Part shown: one piece after another, positions 1 through 11,005 of the stretch
How positions within the stretch are numbered: the first letter of the stretch is position 1
Layout of the letters: every line of letters starts with the position of its first letter
DNA from: Cryptomeria japonica
Lineage: Eukaryota; Streptophyta; Pinopsida; Cupressales; Cupressaceae
Assembly: GCF_030272615.1 (NCBI RefSeq)
Contig: NC_081413.1
Coordinates: 189,034,169 to 189,098,168 of the forward strand
DNA length: 64,000 nt
Reading direction: 5' to 3'
Position numbers and translations under genes: made by a program
The notes under the pieces: generated by a model
Database searches by the model: none
What the model was told of the DNA's origin: nothing
Seen by the model: the letters and a program-made list of their open reading frames with translations, nothing else

Positions 1-442
1 GGCCAAAATATCATGATTTTAAGATTTTAATCACTTCACAAGGCAAAAACAAGACCTTTCCGATGCCCGGGATCAAATATCAAAATTTTCAAAAATTTGG
101 TCAAAATCACTCAATTGGACAAAATTCACAATTCCCTTATTAACACTTAGACAATTTTGGACTCTGCATTCAAAATTCCAATCGAAACTAGACCAACTCA
201 CTTAGCCTCTAGCGAATTCACTTTATTCAAAATTGCATCCTACGAGAGGAAACTCAAAAAGCTCTCAAGACCGACTGGACCCTGGCCTGAAAACACAGTA
301 ACGGAAACCCTAAGGGTTGACCCTAATCCAGACAACTGACAAACTACCAAAACCCTAAAAAGCAAAGCGAAAGGCGAGCAAAAATGAAAAAAAAGAGGGG
401 GTCCCCATTTGCAATGGGGCGATGTGTGAAATGGTCACAACA
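1..442 (-). repeat. Partial LTR, 5' terminal part, minus strand
   Basis: Read on the minus strand, position 442 begins TGTTGTGACC, followed by a short perfect hairpin (CCCCATT, 3-base loop, AATGGGG; plus positions 403-419). The same roughly 50-base terminus occurs on the plus strand at 11006, after which the two copies diverge but keep a similar layout. A shared TG-starting end at two unrelated sites is what an LTR terminus looks like. The rest of this copy runs off the left edge, so its length, its end and any internal region cannot be seen. Confidence 0.6.
403..419. other. Terminal hairpin of the LTR (copy 1)
   Basis: Perfect 7-bp inverted repeat with a 3-base loop, identical to the one at 11029-11045. 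Confidence 0.6.
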
Positions 443-959
443 GGATCCTTCATCAAGATGGATGGGATAGCAATGCAGGGATATATGCAAGAATTTTTGT
501 TACAATAAACTCAGAGAGCCTGCCACTGCCAGAGACAGAAATTATAACAGAGGCAGGATAGTGGCTACAAAAGATTAAAGTGGGAAGAGTACCAATATAG
601 TGTAAGAAATGCCATCCCTTCACTCAGGGAATGGAGAATTGCTAGAAGGAATTGGGGGCCAAGCCCCCAACAAGGAGAGGGAATACAAGGATGCACTTAT
701 CAAAAGCCAACTGAAACACAAGGAAACCAAGAACTGTGCCCTATCCACCCCCAGCCACCCAAGAGATGGAGGACTACCTGCTCAAGGAAACAGCAGGTAA
801 CATGGGAGAGAAATCTGCCTTTGATATTGCAAGAGAACTCTTTGGGTTCATGGAGGATGATGGAAGGAATGAAAACCTTCAGCTGGAAAGAAACACCCTT
901 GAATAAGGGAGCTCCAATTCAATTAATGGTACAAAGCATTCAGGCAAGTGAATCCTAGC

Positions 960-1400
960 ATGTAAAGCAGACATTTGACATCTAACATTAGATTCATCCT
1001 GATAAATCTCTATGGGTATGGGTCATATACCAACAAAAGAGTCTGGGATCAAAGAACTGCCTTCCTCCAAAACAGTAGACAAAAAAATCATGATACTTGG
1101 AGGGGATTTCAATGCAACACCAGATGCGACAAAAAAATGAGGTCTAGACATTATAAAACAAAAAATGATTTCCAGTATTATGTCAATAGCAATCATCTAC
1201 AAGACATTGCCCCAAAGAATGGTTGCTTCACTTAGACGAATAGAAGACAAGGCTTCACAAATATTGCAAAAAGACTGGACCACTTTCCATTATTCAGGGA
1301 CTGGTCCCAATGTCCCTTGATTCATAAATATTCCATCCTCCCAATTTCAAGTTCTGATCACTTCCCCCTTCCCCTGATGTTCACCCTAGTTCAAGACCAT
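960..1400 (+). pseudogene. LINE endonuclease domain remnant
   Basis: Translation in two alternating frames gives FILINLYGYGSY, then IMILGGDFNATPDA (the GDFN motif of APE-type endonucleases), then NDFQYYVNSNHLQDI, a WTNRR-like remnant, and finally SSDHFPL, matching the conserved SDH catalytic motif near 1350-1375. Two frame changes and a stop (near 1137 and after the Thr at about 1233) break it. In the family this domain nicks target DNA to prime reverse transcription. Here it cannot be made as one protein. Confidence 0.8.
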
Positions 1401-1733
1401 CAATGAGTCCTTTCAAATTTGAAAACATGTGGCTAAGGGACCCAGAGTTGATTAACAAAATCCAAGTCTGGTGGGCAATTTTGCCCAGTCTCAGACATTA
1501 AATTATTCCAATTTAACTAAAATGAAATATCATAGAATGGCTAAAACTACTTTTCACATTTCAAGAACACTTTTGAAGAGAAAGCAAAAGTGAAGGCAGA
1601 AATGATCATTCTCATTGAGTTAATCATCAAGGATGGGATGGACCAAGAGACAAATCAAAAGGAGAAAGAATTGAAAAGTCAACATGCAGACTAGTGAGAT
1701 AAAAGGTATATTGGAGGAAAAGATACAAGGGAT

Positions 1734-2157
1734 GTTATTAGCTCAAAGAAGGATATAGGAACACAAAGTTTTTCCATAGCTCCACAAAACAAAGGAGAAA
1801 TATAAACAGAATCTCGAGCATCAAAAGCGGTAATGGGAGAATATTGGAGAAGTAAGATGAAATTAATACATTGGCAGCTAACACAGATAGGTAATCCCAA
1901 GATGATATCCCAAGGAATATTCCACGCTTGGTATCCCCAAAACAAAATGATGTTAGCTCAAAGAAGGAAGTAAGAACACAGTTTTTCCATAGCTCCACAA
2001 AACAAAGGAGAAATCTAAACAGAATCTTGAGCATCAAAAGCAGAAGTGGGAGAATATTGGAGAGATGAAATTAATGCATCGGCAGCTAACACAAATAGGT
2101 AATCCCAAGATGATATCCTAAGGAATATTCCAAGCTTGCTATCGCCAAAACAAAATG
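1734..2157 (+). repeat. 217-bp tandem duplication inside the LINE
   Basis: Copy 1 (about 1734-1950) and copy 2 (about 1951-2157) share the same sequence with scattered changes. Both encode the FFHSSTKQRR and NRISSIKS linker motifs found once in ordinary LINEs. The duplication therefore arose within this copy or its recent source. Confidence 0.8.
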
Positions 2158-2174
2158 CATTTCTCAATGATCCA

Positions 2175-3480
2175 TTCACAGAAGAAGAAATAAAGCTGAT
2201 AGTTTCCTGAATGGCTCTGGATGGAGCCCCAGGTCCGGATGGTTTACCTACTGGCTTCTTTCAAAAATGCTGGAGCATAAATGGAAAGGATTTGCTTGCA
2301 GTTGTGGACAAGTCCAGGAAGAAAATCATAATGCTCAAAGATTTGAACAACACATTCATACCGGTCATCTCCAAGAAGACCATAGTAGAAACAATGAATG
2401 ATTTTTATCCAATCTCTCTGTGCAACACATCATATAAAATAATATCCACAACCATGGCTAACAGACTCAAAGTGATATTGCTAAAAATCGTCTCAGAAGA
2501 GCAGAGTAGCTTTATTCTAGCCTGTTCAATTTCAAATGGAAAAATCATAAAGCCCATGCGGCCATTCACACAGTCAAAACCAACAAGACAAAAAGAATGG
2601 TAATGAAACTCGGCAGCAAGAAGACCTATGACTAAGTAGATTGGCAATTCCTAATAAAAGTAATGGAAACATTTACAAGGAGCTTGACTGGATTCTTAGT
2701 TGCATTTCAACACCCGATTTCTTTGTTTTGGTCAATGGAAGCTTGTGGGAACTCTTTACTTCATCTCAAGGACTCAGGCAAGGAGATCTGCTATCTCCAC
2801 TCCTCTTCATAATAATGGTTGAGGCTCTGGCATGTCATATTCAAGAAGAAAACTCAAAGGGGAGATGGGGAGGCATAAAAAAAGCACCAAACAGAGGCCC
2901 TATAATACATCAGCAATTTGTTGATACACTCCTATTTGGCATATCCAACGGAACAGAAGCAAGAATCATGAAAGACACGCTTGATTGTTACTATCAAGCA
3001 TCATGACAAAAGCATTAACTAGAAAATCAATTTTTTTCTTCTTCAATATGGAACCAAGGCAGCAGATAGAGATAACAGCCATCCTAGGTTTCAAAATCAA
3101 CCAACTCCTGCGCAAATATCTTGGCATTCTTTTGTTGTAGGCTCAGGTAAGCCATCGCTTTGTGCACCTCACTTAACAAGTTGCAGAAATAAAATGACTT
3201 CATGGAAAGGCAAATGGCTATTATCTGCAAGTAGAATTCTGATTCTTACAGTAGTTATATCAGTAATCCTGATCTTCATAATGTCATGCCTAAAAGTGAA
3301 ATAAAAACATTGAATCCACAAATCAGAAAATGTGGAACTCCTTTTGGAAAGGAACTTTGGAGGACAAGAAATTCCCATTGATTGCATGGGATATATATTC
3401 CAAGTCATAAGCTTAACTTGGCCAACTTCTACAAAAACAAATACTACAGCAAATCCTCCCAATGTATTGATTGTCTAGAA
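2175..3480 (+). pseudogene. LINE reverse transcriptase and C-terminal region remnant
   Basis: The first block reads APGPDGLPTGFFQKCW at about 2227-2275, then PISLCNTSYKIIS and ANRLKVILLKIVSEEQSSFI, the usual plant LINE RT blocks. The frame starting at 2641 gives LRQGDLLSPLLFIIMVEAL and HQQFVDTLLFG, in which the catalytic FADD is changed to FVD with one Asp lost. After a stop, LGFKINQLLRKYLGI (about 3088-3130), SWKGKWLLSASRILIL (about 3200-3250) and FWKGTLEDKKFPLIAWD (about 3338-3390) mark the region downstream of RT. No RNase H domain is recognisable. The catalytic loss, stops and frameshifts show an old dead copy. Confidence 0.85.
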
Positions 3481-3489
3481 CTTACTACT

Positions 3490-4120
3490 ATCCTGTAGAC
3501 ATATTATAACTAAGCATATCATATGGGAAGTCAAAGATGGTAGAAGGGCCTTGTTCTGAGAGGACTCTTGCAATGGATATCCAGTCTCAAGGAAATCCCC
3601 AACATAGATGAAGCAAGGCAAACATTAGAGTTGGAACTTAGATTGGAGAGTGCATGATTACCTTTTGATAAAAAAAATGGGGGGAAGTAAGAAGTGGGGT
3701 TGGAAGAAGTTGTAGGGTCTAAACACCCCAAAAGAGCAAATTGTTCAATAGATACTGTACACTTAGTAGTTTTCTTAGGGCAATTAGGCACATTTAGTTT
3801 AGAGGAGTTAGGAAGGCAATTTACATTCTTGCTAGCCATGATAGTACTCAGAGAGAACTAGATAGAAAGGCATGCTGGGAAGGAAAGAACCGAACCAGCT
3901 GCAGAAAATCTGGGACAAGAGAATGAAATATGTGACAATAGGAGTGAACTTGAATCTCAGTGAGCACACACGAGGAATCAGGAGGAGAAAATCACAGCAA
4001 ACAAAATCCCCAAAAGAAAGCATTGTCCAAAAGAAGACCTTTATTATCCACCAAAGAATTGAATGAAAAGCAGCACACTGAAAAACAAAGTTATATATAG
4101 TGAGCAACCGATCCGAAGAG
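3490..4120. other. No recognisable gene
   Basis: Reading frames on both strands are short or low-complexity. A 185-codon minus-strand frame at 3832-4389 is mostly made from the tandem repeats that follow. Nothing here resembles a protein I know. Confidence 0.5.
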
Positions 4121-4264
4121 AAAAAAATGTGATGGGCCTTCAAGTGAATTGCCATGTACTTCAAAACAAGAAGAATGACAATGAAAAATGGATAGAAAAA
4201 AATGTGATGGGCATGCAAGTGAATTGCCATGTACTTCAAAACAAGAAGAATGACAATGAAAAAT
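4121..4264 (+). repeat. 75-bp tandem duplication
   Basis: Two head-to-tail copies with period 75 start at 4121 and 4196. They are nearly identical over about 69 bases; the main change is GGCCTTC against GGCATGC. Confidence 0.85.
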
Positions 4265-4266
4265 GT

Positions 4267-4688
4267 GTTTAGTTTTATAATTCTGTATATTTCTTTAAAT
4301 TTTTGAAATAATATGTATATGTACATACATGTACGTATGTACCCGAACCCACATACCCAAGGGCAAAAAAAAATTGCCCATACCCACATACCAGGTTCTC
4401 ATACTCGAACCCATGCCCAAATCCGAACCAATAACTTAGTTCTTGGGATAATGAGATTAATGAATAATTAGAAATAATATGTTTAGTTTTATAATTCTGT
4501 ATATTTCTTTAAATTTTTGAAATAATATGTATATATACATGCATGTACGTATGTACCCGAACCCACATACCCAAGGGCAAAAAAAAATTGCCCATACCCA
4601 CATACCAGGTTCTCATACTCAAACCCATGCCCAAATCCGAACCAGTAACTTAGTTCTTGGGATAATGAGATTAATGAATAATTAGAAA
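4267..4688 (+). repeat. 215-bp tandem duplication
   Basis: Two head-to-tail copies with period 215 (4267-4481 and 4482-4688) differ at only a few bases, so the duplication is recent. Each copy holds a run of ACCCGAACCCACATACCC-like hexamer-rich sequence and a GTACATAC/GTACGTAT stretch. It directly follows the 75-bp duplication. Confidence 0.9.
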
Positions 4689-4689
4689 G

Positions 4690-6776
4690 GCCTTAAGATC
4701 CCCCTTATTCAAGGAGTTGGGGGGGTTAATCCCATGTCAAATACAAGGTAGAGAATAAAGTGGACCCCCCATATGTAGGGTGGTTCAAACTCAATTTCAA
4801 TTGAGCATCAAGACGTAACCCAGGCGGGAGCTAGTTGTATAATCAAGGACCATGAAGAGATGATGGCAAATTGAAGCAGCATCAAAAAGACTTATGCCTG
4901 GTATGAATAATGAGGCAAAAGCATAAGGCAAATGGTGGCCCTCCAAACCTACAATCATTATGAAGTTTAACACATGCACATTGAGGGAGATTCAAAGGTT
5001 ATTATAAGTACTATAGGAAATAAAGCTCCACAGAACTGGAAATTAAACAACATTCTAAAAATTGGTTGGCCCCTTATCAAATCTGAATAAAAGGCAAATA
5101 GTGTTCCTAGGAGAGATTTCCAACCTCAAACTCAGGTTTCCAAGGTGAAAGCAATGATAATGCTACATGCGATTAGGGTCACTCTTGGCGAACTTTTTCT
5201 GACAATGGCTCATAGATATGAGGTCAACACCGACATCTCTTACATGATTGTCACAGTTCTTCTTAAAGTTGAGAAACCAAGGATATTAAAAGATTGTCTC
5301 GGAATTTGTAATTAGGCCGCAATGACGATGAGGGATCCGGGCTATTCTTGGCGATGTTGTGATGGGCTATGGCTTCCACCCTAGCACGGGAGTCTCAATA
5401 CTGTTCCACCCGGTCCATGGATAACATTTGTAGTTGCTGCAGTTAGTCAAAATGAAACCCTTCATAAGCACCAAGCCAAATGTGGCATCGAAATTCTGAA
5501 ATCCAACACTGGGACAGCCCCCTCACAGAACATAGCCTGGTCATATCCGTTTGAGGTTGGTAGCTCAGACAGCAGCATGGAGGAGGAGATTGAACCAGAA
5601 TTTCAAGCATGAAATATAAGATTCCTGATAATATGTAATGGGCGAACATATAAGCCCAATATAGTTAAGAAAATCTATATAGAATCTGCTGTATAAAGCA
5701 AATATAGGAGATATACAAGCACCCTAAGGGGCATTTTTAAACAGGCCCTCCATGATGGAGCTGACAAAAAATATAAATTTTTTTTTGAAGGTAATACAAA
5801 AAATATAGTGTAGCGAGCAGTGAGCTCTTGTCATTGAAATGGCATGTATCGTCAGCATATCAACTATGCTCAAAACATAATAACACCTTTAATTTCATTT
5901 AATATCCATATTGCCTCTGAACTCCAAAAATCATTTCTAGCAGAATGGACACATGTTTTGTCATGTCCCCACCACAACACCAGCAGATTACTACAAAGAA
6001 ACACTAAATCACACTCTTCAAGGGAAGAAGAGACTCCTATATACTGATCGGAACCTTGAAAATAATGTAACACTTAGCAAATACTGGCCAGCAATCCTAA
6101 ATACTGGTTGAACATTCTTATATTAAATGCTAGTTGGTTACACTTACAATAATCCCGGTCAGCAGCCAGGAAATAATTAATTAATAATTACATAATGCTT
6201 AGAAAGGGCAGCGCTTCTTGAAGGGTCATATCTCTCCAAAGTCCAAACTGTGGGGTCATGACCCAACCACCAATGAGGGCATAAAAGAAGGAAATCACAT
6301 TGGGTAAAGAGGCATGGAATGATCAAATAGAAAATAAAGAATAAGAAATCTGGGCATCAAATGACTGGAAAACAACATTTGATCTGAAATCAGAAATTCA
6401 GACAAATGAGGTATTGAAATCTGATCTGGATAAGAAGGCAGTAAGAAATTAGATTATAGAACAGTGGTAATTTGAATTATAAGGCAGTAAGATACAGCGA
6501 ATTTTATATTTCTGCAGTAGTTGGCATGCCACATATCTGAATCCAATATTTATTAGTTTGTGAATTTAGTAAAGAACATATTTATTTTTTTAATTAACTT
6601 GCCAATCCATCAAGAATCTTAGGATTAGTAATTATTCATTTGATTTTCATAAAGCAATTAGATTAGGAATTGGCAAGGAAACATAATAGGGAGGTGCAGA
6701 AGTACAGGTTCCCTCAATGGGTTGCTTGTGGGCCAAGGGATCAGATTGACTTGGTTGGTTGTTTGGTGCTCTTGGG
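4690..6776. other. Intergenic or intronic DNA without recognised genes
   Basis: No frame longer than about 70 codons and no motif I recognise. A stretch at 5155-5310 translates for about 48 codons without a stop on the plus strand but matches no family I know. Near 6240-6290 a GGGTCATGACCC palindrome and a CATAAAAGAAGG box could be LTR remains, but I cannot define ends. Confidence 0.45.
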
Positions 6777-7325
6777 CTTAGTTGTGGAGGACAGTCTCCT
6801 GGCGCCCTATTGTGCTCTCCCCTCAAGTTTCTAAAATGGTTAGTTATCGGGAATAACTTATGGTGTGAATGTTTACAATAGGAATCTTGATTATCATTTT
6901 GTTTGATGTTAATTGATTATTTTCCTAAATTCAATTGCCATTGCATTATTTAGTGAAAGAATACTCTTGTAAATAAATTGTATTATTGGATTTGTTACTT
7001 TTAGCAAAAATCGGGTATATCCCAAAGACGGGCAATACATGTTTCTTACAACACCTTCCAGCACCCTATTGTGCTTAGTTGTGGAGGACAGTCTCCCAGC
7101 ACCCTATTGAGCTCTGCCTTCAAGTTTCTGATATGGTTGGTTATTAGGAATAAGCTACAGTGTGCATGTTTACAGTATGAATCTTCATTACGATTTTGTT
7201 TGATTTTAATTGATTATTTTCCCAAATTCAATTGCTATTGCATAATTTCGTGAGAGGATACTCTTGTAAATAAAGAGTATTATTGGATTTGTTATTTTTA
7301 GCAAAAATCAGGTATATCCCAAAGA
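6777..7325 (+). repeat. Pair of about 252-bp direct repeats, period 297
   Basis: Copy 1 (6777-7028) and copy 2 (7074-7325) both start CTTAGTTGTGGAGGACAGTC and end with a GGTATATCCCAAAGA string. They differ at roughly one base in ten and are separated by about 45 bases. Each also carries a short GCACCCTATTG-type box. They could be an old tandem duplication or the two ends of a very small element. No TG...CA ends or flanking duplication are evident. Confidence 0.75.
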
Positions 7326-7691
7326 AAACATCTCCCCGTCGATGAAAACTTTCAGAAACTCTTGGGGAGAGCTTGAAAGCTCCCAGACCTGTCTACATCA
7401 GATTCAGATACATTTTCCACAGTTCCAATATGCTTTCTGAGAACCTTCAGAGGTTTCAAGTACTGATATCCAGCTTTCTTTATATTTTAAGGGTTTGCAA
7501 TCCCATTTTTTAGAGTTCCCGACAACATTTCCAAGAGTTCCAAAAAGTTGGAAACGTTCTTAATGCCATTTCCCTACATTTTCTGAAGTAGTCCATCACA
7601 GAGTTTCAGTGATTCCCAGAACTAGCGGATAATGCTGCCAGTATTTGAGTTTCTAAATTTCCACTACACATTTTATTTTTGATGGAGAAAA

Positions 7692-8285
7692 TGTCACGAC
7701 CCCACCATGAACAAGAAGACACACACTTGGAAAATCGTCTTAACCTATGACTTCACGATTTTCCCATAAGCGTGGATACAGGCTAGTGGCCTACAGCAGC
7801 ATTGAGGCATCAATTCCCACAAATAATCAAGTGTATTGCCCCAATTCTATAGCAGATTAAATAACACATAATGCTCAAGGCACCCCAGTCACCGTAGAGA
7901 TTAATACAAACACTTCCGGCTAGTAAAAGATGATTTCCTTTGTGCGACTTGTTGAATCTAGCAACCTCGATTAATGAGGTATGATTATTAATGAATGATC
8001 TCATTTTAACAAATGAAACCACCAAAAGTGAAGGGACAAAGGTCATAAAGGAAGCAGGTGTCACTTGAGAAGAGTTGCATTCAGATTACGGGACGCAACC
8101 TCTTGCTCTCCCTGGAAGATATAAAAGACCACTCAGTGCAGAAAGGGATGACATAGAGGAGGAGACAAGGAAGTAACAAATCTAAGAAGCATCATAAACT
8201 GATTTCAGAATTAAAGAAAGGAAACCAGCAAACTTTGATAATTGCAAGGACAAGATTTAGGGCAATCCCAATAGGGGGCATTACA
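7692..8285 (+). repeat. Probable solo LTR (594 bp)
   Basis: The segment begins TGTCACGACCCC and ends GGGGGCATTACA, which are imperfect inverted ends of TG...CA type. The flanking pentamers are GAAAA (7687-7691) and GAAAG (8286-8290), a 4/5 match to a target duplication. A TATA box (TATAAAAG, 8120-8127) sits in the last third, as in an LTR promoter. No internal retroviral region is attached. Interpretation: a solo LTR left by LTR-LTR recombination. Confidence 0.65.
8120..8127 (+). promoter_or_regulatory. TATA box of the solo LTR
   Basis: TATAAAAG, about 165 bases before the LTR end, the usual position of a U3/R promoter. Confidence 0.5.
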
Positions 8286-8509
8286 GAAAGATAGTTTTAA
8301 TTTGATATATTTGATCCAAGGGAATTACTGAATTTGAACCACAACTAGCCCAAACATATTTAGAGTAAAGGAAAAGCACTTTAGCTAAAGCCCAAAGAAA
8401 ATGACACAAAAATTAAAATAATTGATTGCTATTCCTTTGATCCCCCTTCATGCAATAATATCATAGTTGGCTTTGATATCGTGCCTTGTGGATCCCCTAC
8501 AGATTGTGG

Positions 8510-9337
8510 TGTAATGTCCCCAACTCAAAACATGAGGCTTAACCATGCATTACCTGTCCTTTCCTTGGATAGGGTTTTAAATGGAGCATCAGATTGGGTT
8601 TGCAACGAATTCATGGTTAAGATTAAATTGTTCTTTTAGGAGTCATTCTATAGCATATTAGGGTTCTCTTGGAGCTCATTTTGTGATCAGAATTTTCTCT
8701 ATAGTTGCTGCACTCTCTTGGCTTGAGGTTTGAAACCCTTGAGTAACCCTGGTTTCAGAAAGACATATGGGCTCCCCCTAGTCAGTAAGGTGTGTTTCGA
8801 TGGAAGGGCTTTGGTCTATGATGCTCTAGCACATCATTTTTAGAGCTGCCTATTCTTATTAGGTTTTGGAGACCATTTTGGAGGAGTGATTCAGAGGAAT
8901 CAGAACCAGATTTGCACAACCTAGAGTATTATTTCTGCATGTTCTTGAGCATCATTGAAGTTAACATCAACAAGGACGAGTGTGTCGTCATGGTGAGACC
9001 CAGTGCTGATTTTCTGAGGGTTTTGGTAAGGGCAGTTAGGGATTTGAGGGCATTTTCTGAGGTATTTGGGCATTAACCTGTACACTGCTGATTACTTTCA
9101 TATCAAAGATATAATGTAAGCTGTTTCTAAAATTTCTGGGCTGTTTTAGTGTGTTTTCTGTAACTTTTTGACATTAAAAAAATTTCTATAAATTCCCAAA
9201 AAAATAGGATCAATATTCTGAGTACAGATCTGAATTTAAGATTTATATATTCGCAAATAAAATTTCAGAATCTTCAATTGCATATTTTTTGAAAGATTAT
9301 TGTTTTTGCATTATCCCTTCCATTTGGGGATATTACA
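8510..9337. repeat. Probable solo LTR (828 bp)
   Basis: It begins TGTAATGTCCCC and ends GGGGATATTACA; the two ends are inverted copies with 11 of 12 bases matching. The flanking pentamers (TGTGG and TGCGC) match at only 3 of 5, so a target duplication is at best decayed. No coding region lies inside. The length and ends suit an LTR. A small DNA element with short inverted ends is the alternative. Confidence 0.55.
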
Positions 9338-10335
9338 TGCGCTTGTTATCTATACTTAAAAGCTATATATTAGTGTTGTGTAACCCTCTATTTGGCATTT
9401 CATTCTAAATTAGTAATCTACTTATGTAGGTTGCATATAGGATGTGAACATGGAGCTGCATCATTTTCTTTTATGTCAAGGACCGAAATCAACAATTCGG
9501 AATTCATAGGAAGAAAAATGAAGTCAGACCAACAACATGTGTATCAAGATTGAAACATACCCTGCTTGCCACTAAAACGAACTACAACAAATTTTCCCCA
9601 TTTGCAGTTGCGAAGTTCATAGGGACCATCTACCTTAGCGTTAATTCATAAATGGAACATGCTCTGTCAGATCACACAGCCATAACTACGAAAAAAGATT
9701 GCCATGAGTTTGAGTGATTGATGGGCTATGTAGCAAAGATTTTCATTTTTATAAAATTACTTCTGGCAAAGAAAAACACTTTCAACGCAGAGCCCAGATT
9801 CAAATACTCATGCAGCATAGGTAAGTGTTGATACAGGGTGAAAACCAACATCCTAATGACAAGACCAAGTACATGCCCCACGGTGACGAAGATGTGGGAG
9901 AGCACCCCACGGTAATGGCATCTAAGCTAAAATTCAACCAAAATAAAGGGAAAAATCAGAGATAAGATTGCTCTTCAACGAAACTGCATGGTGGAAAGAA
10001 TTTTAATGCTATTTGACGTCGCTCTAATCTGGAAACAATTTGATCTTTATAATGGATTGTGAAAGCTTGAAGTCACTGAAGATATCCTTCATATTCCAAA
10101 ATTAAAAAGATGAAAATAATAAAACCAAAGACATTCCACGGAAAAAGACGACCTATATCTTTGATTATTTATTAATCGGGTTAAAAGATCAGAAAACCCT
10201 AAAAACTAGAAACCTGCAATTTATATGGTTCTAGATTAACACCAATTCCATTAAACCCGAATGCTCGGCCTAATATTTTATATTTTCAGAACCCTAAGGT
10301 TTGAGGGTTTAAGGTGTAAGGGAAATTTAGCGTAC
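9338..10335 (-). other. Start of intron 1 of the REI1-like gene
   Basis: On the minus strand this follows a GTACGC splice donor at 10335-10330. I looked for the next conserved block of the family (residues following the first zinc finger) and did not find it here or further left, so the intron is either more than 10 kb long or the gene is truncated. Confidence 0.45.
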
Positions 10336-10443
10336 CTTTCTGCGGAGGTTGTAGCGGTGCCATTCGGACTTGTAATGGAGTCTTTGCGCCGCCTCTTCTT
10401 CGAACTCTGCATTACACGCATTACAAGTTAACAGCGGCATCAT
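10336..10443 (-). CDS. First exon of a REI1/ZNF622-like 60S ribosome biogenesis factor
   Basis: The minus strand encodes 36 residues from ATG at 10443. They include TCNACNAEF and LHYKSEWHRYNLRRK, a U1-type C2H2 zinc finger (Cys-X2-Cys-X12-His-X5-His) strongly matching the N-terminus of plant REI1-like proteins. These cytoplasmic factors help recycle shuttling factors from pre-60S subunits. An in-frame TGA lies about nine codons upstream, and a second ATG directly follows the first, so the start is one of the two. The exon ends AAG|GTACGC at 10336/10335 in phase 0. The exon has no damage, but the second to fourth zinc fingers and the rest are not visible in the window. It may be the first exon of a living gene with a very long first intron that would hold the LINE and solo LTRs, or a stranded fragment. 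Confidence 0.82.
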
Positions 10444-11005
10444 TACCAAATTTATCTTCTTGTGCTTTCAATCGAATTTTAATGTGTTCTGTTCTTTATT
10501 TTTCTGGTCGTTAAGCCGATTCGCTAATGTTGGCTTGCCTCTTTCACTGTGTGAGCGATAAAACGAAGCGTGATGAAGAGGATATGTGCCATATATTAGG
10601 GCTGATATTTCAGAGCGCGTGTAGTTTTTATTTTTCTGTTTTCGTTTTTAGTAAATGGATGGAAAATTTCAAAGAAGCTGACATCGTCGCTTACGAACTC
10701 TTGAGGATTGTACTTTTTTACTTTTTAATTGAAAAGAAATGAATGATTGAAATTTTAATTAATTAAAGTAATTAACACAATTAATTTATACAAAGGAGTT
10801 GAATAGTCTTAATAAAAATGTTGAGATATTTAAAGAAATCAATGATGTGATAAACGGACATTTTCTTATAGGATGGGCTTTATAGTCTAACTCAAACATA
10901 TGTTATTAAATTTATGACTATTAAGATTCAGCGAAGTAAAAAATGATCTTTACCACATCAAGGTTCAATTCTACACCTATAACTTTGATTTATGCACTTA
11001 CAACC
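10444..11005 (-). promoter_or_regulatory. Upstream region of the REI1-like exon
   Basis: This is the expected 5' UTR and promoter of the minus-strand REI1-like exon. It shows no protein I recognise; a 71-codon plus-strand frame at 10527-10742 is unlike any family and overlaps the likely UTR. I cannot point to a convincing TATA box. Confidence 0.35.

Larger units (their letters stand above)
470..3480 (+). mobile_element. Decayed LINE (non-LTR retrotransposon)
   Basis: Domains of a plant L1-type LINE occur in order on the plus strand, in shifting frames with stops: an ORF1 tail with a zinc-knuckle remnant at 601-642 (two Cys, 2-residue spacing, last Cys kept, expected His replaced by Gln), an APE-type endonuclease at about 975-1400, and a reverse transcriptase with its C-terminal region at about 2175-3450. 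An internal duplication at 1734-2157 repeats the linker between endonuclease and reverse transcriptase. I did not find a poly-A tail or target duplication, so both ends are approximate. The copy is clearly inactive. Confidence 0.85.

Noticed and set aside
3832-4389. 185-codon hydrophobic minus-strand frame
   Set aside because: Half of it is built from the 75-bp and 215-bp tandem repeats and it matches no family; composition bias explains it.
5155-5310. About 48 open codons (LGELFLTMAHRYEVNTD...) on the plus strand
   Set aside because: No start, no splice context and no family match; too short to call.
10527-10742. 71-codon plus-strand frame next to the REI1-like exon
   Set aside because: It overlaps the expected 5' UTR/promoter of the minus-strand gene and has no recognisable domain.
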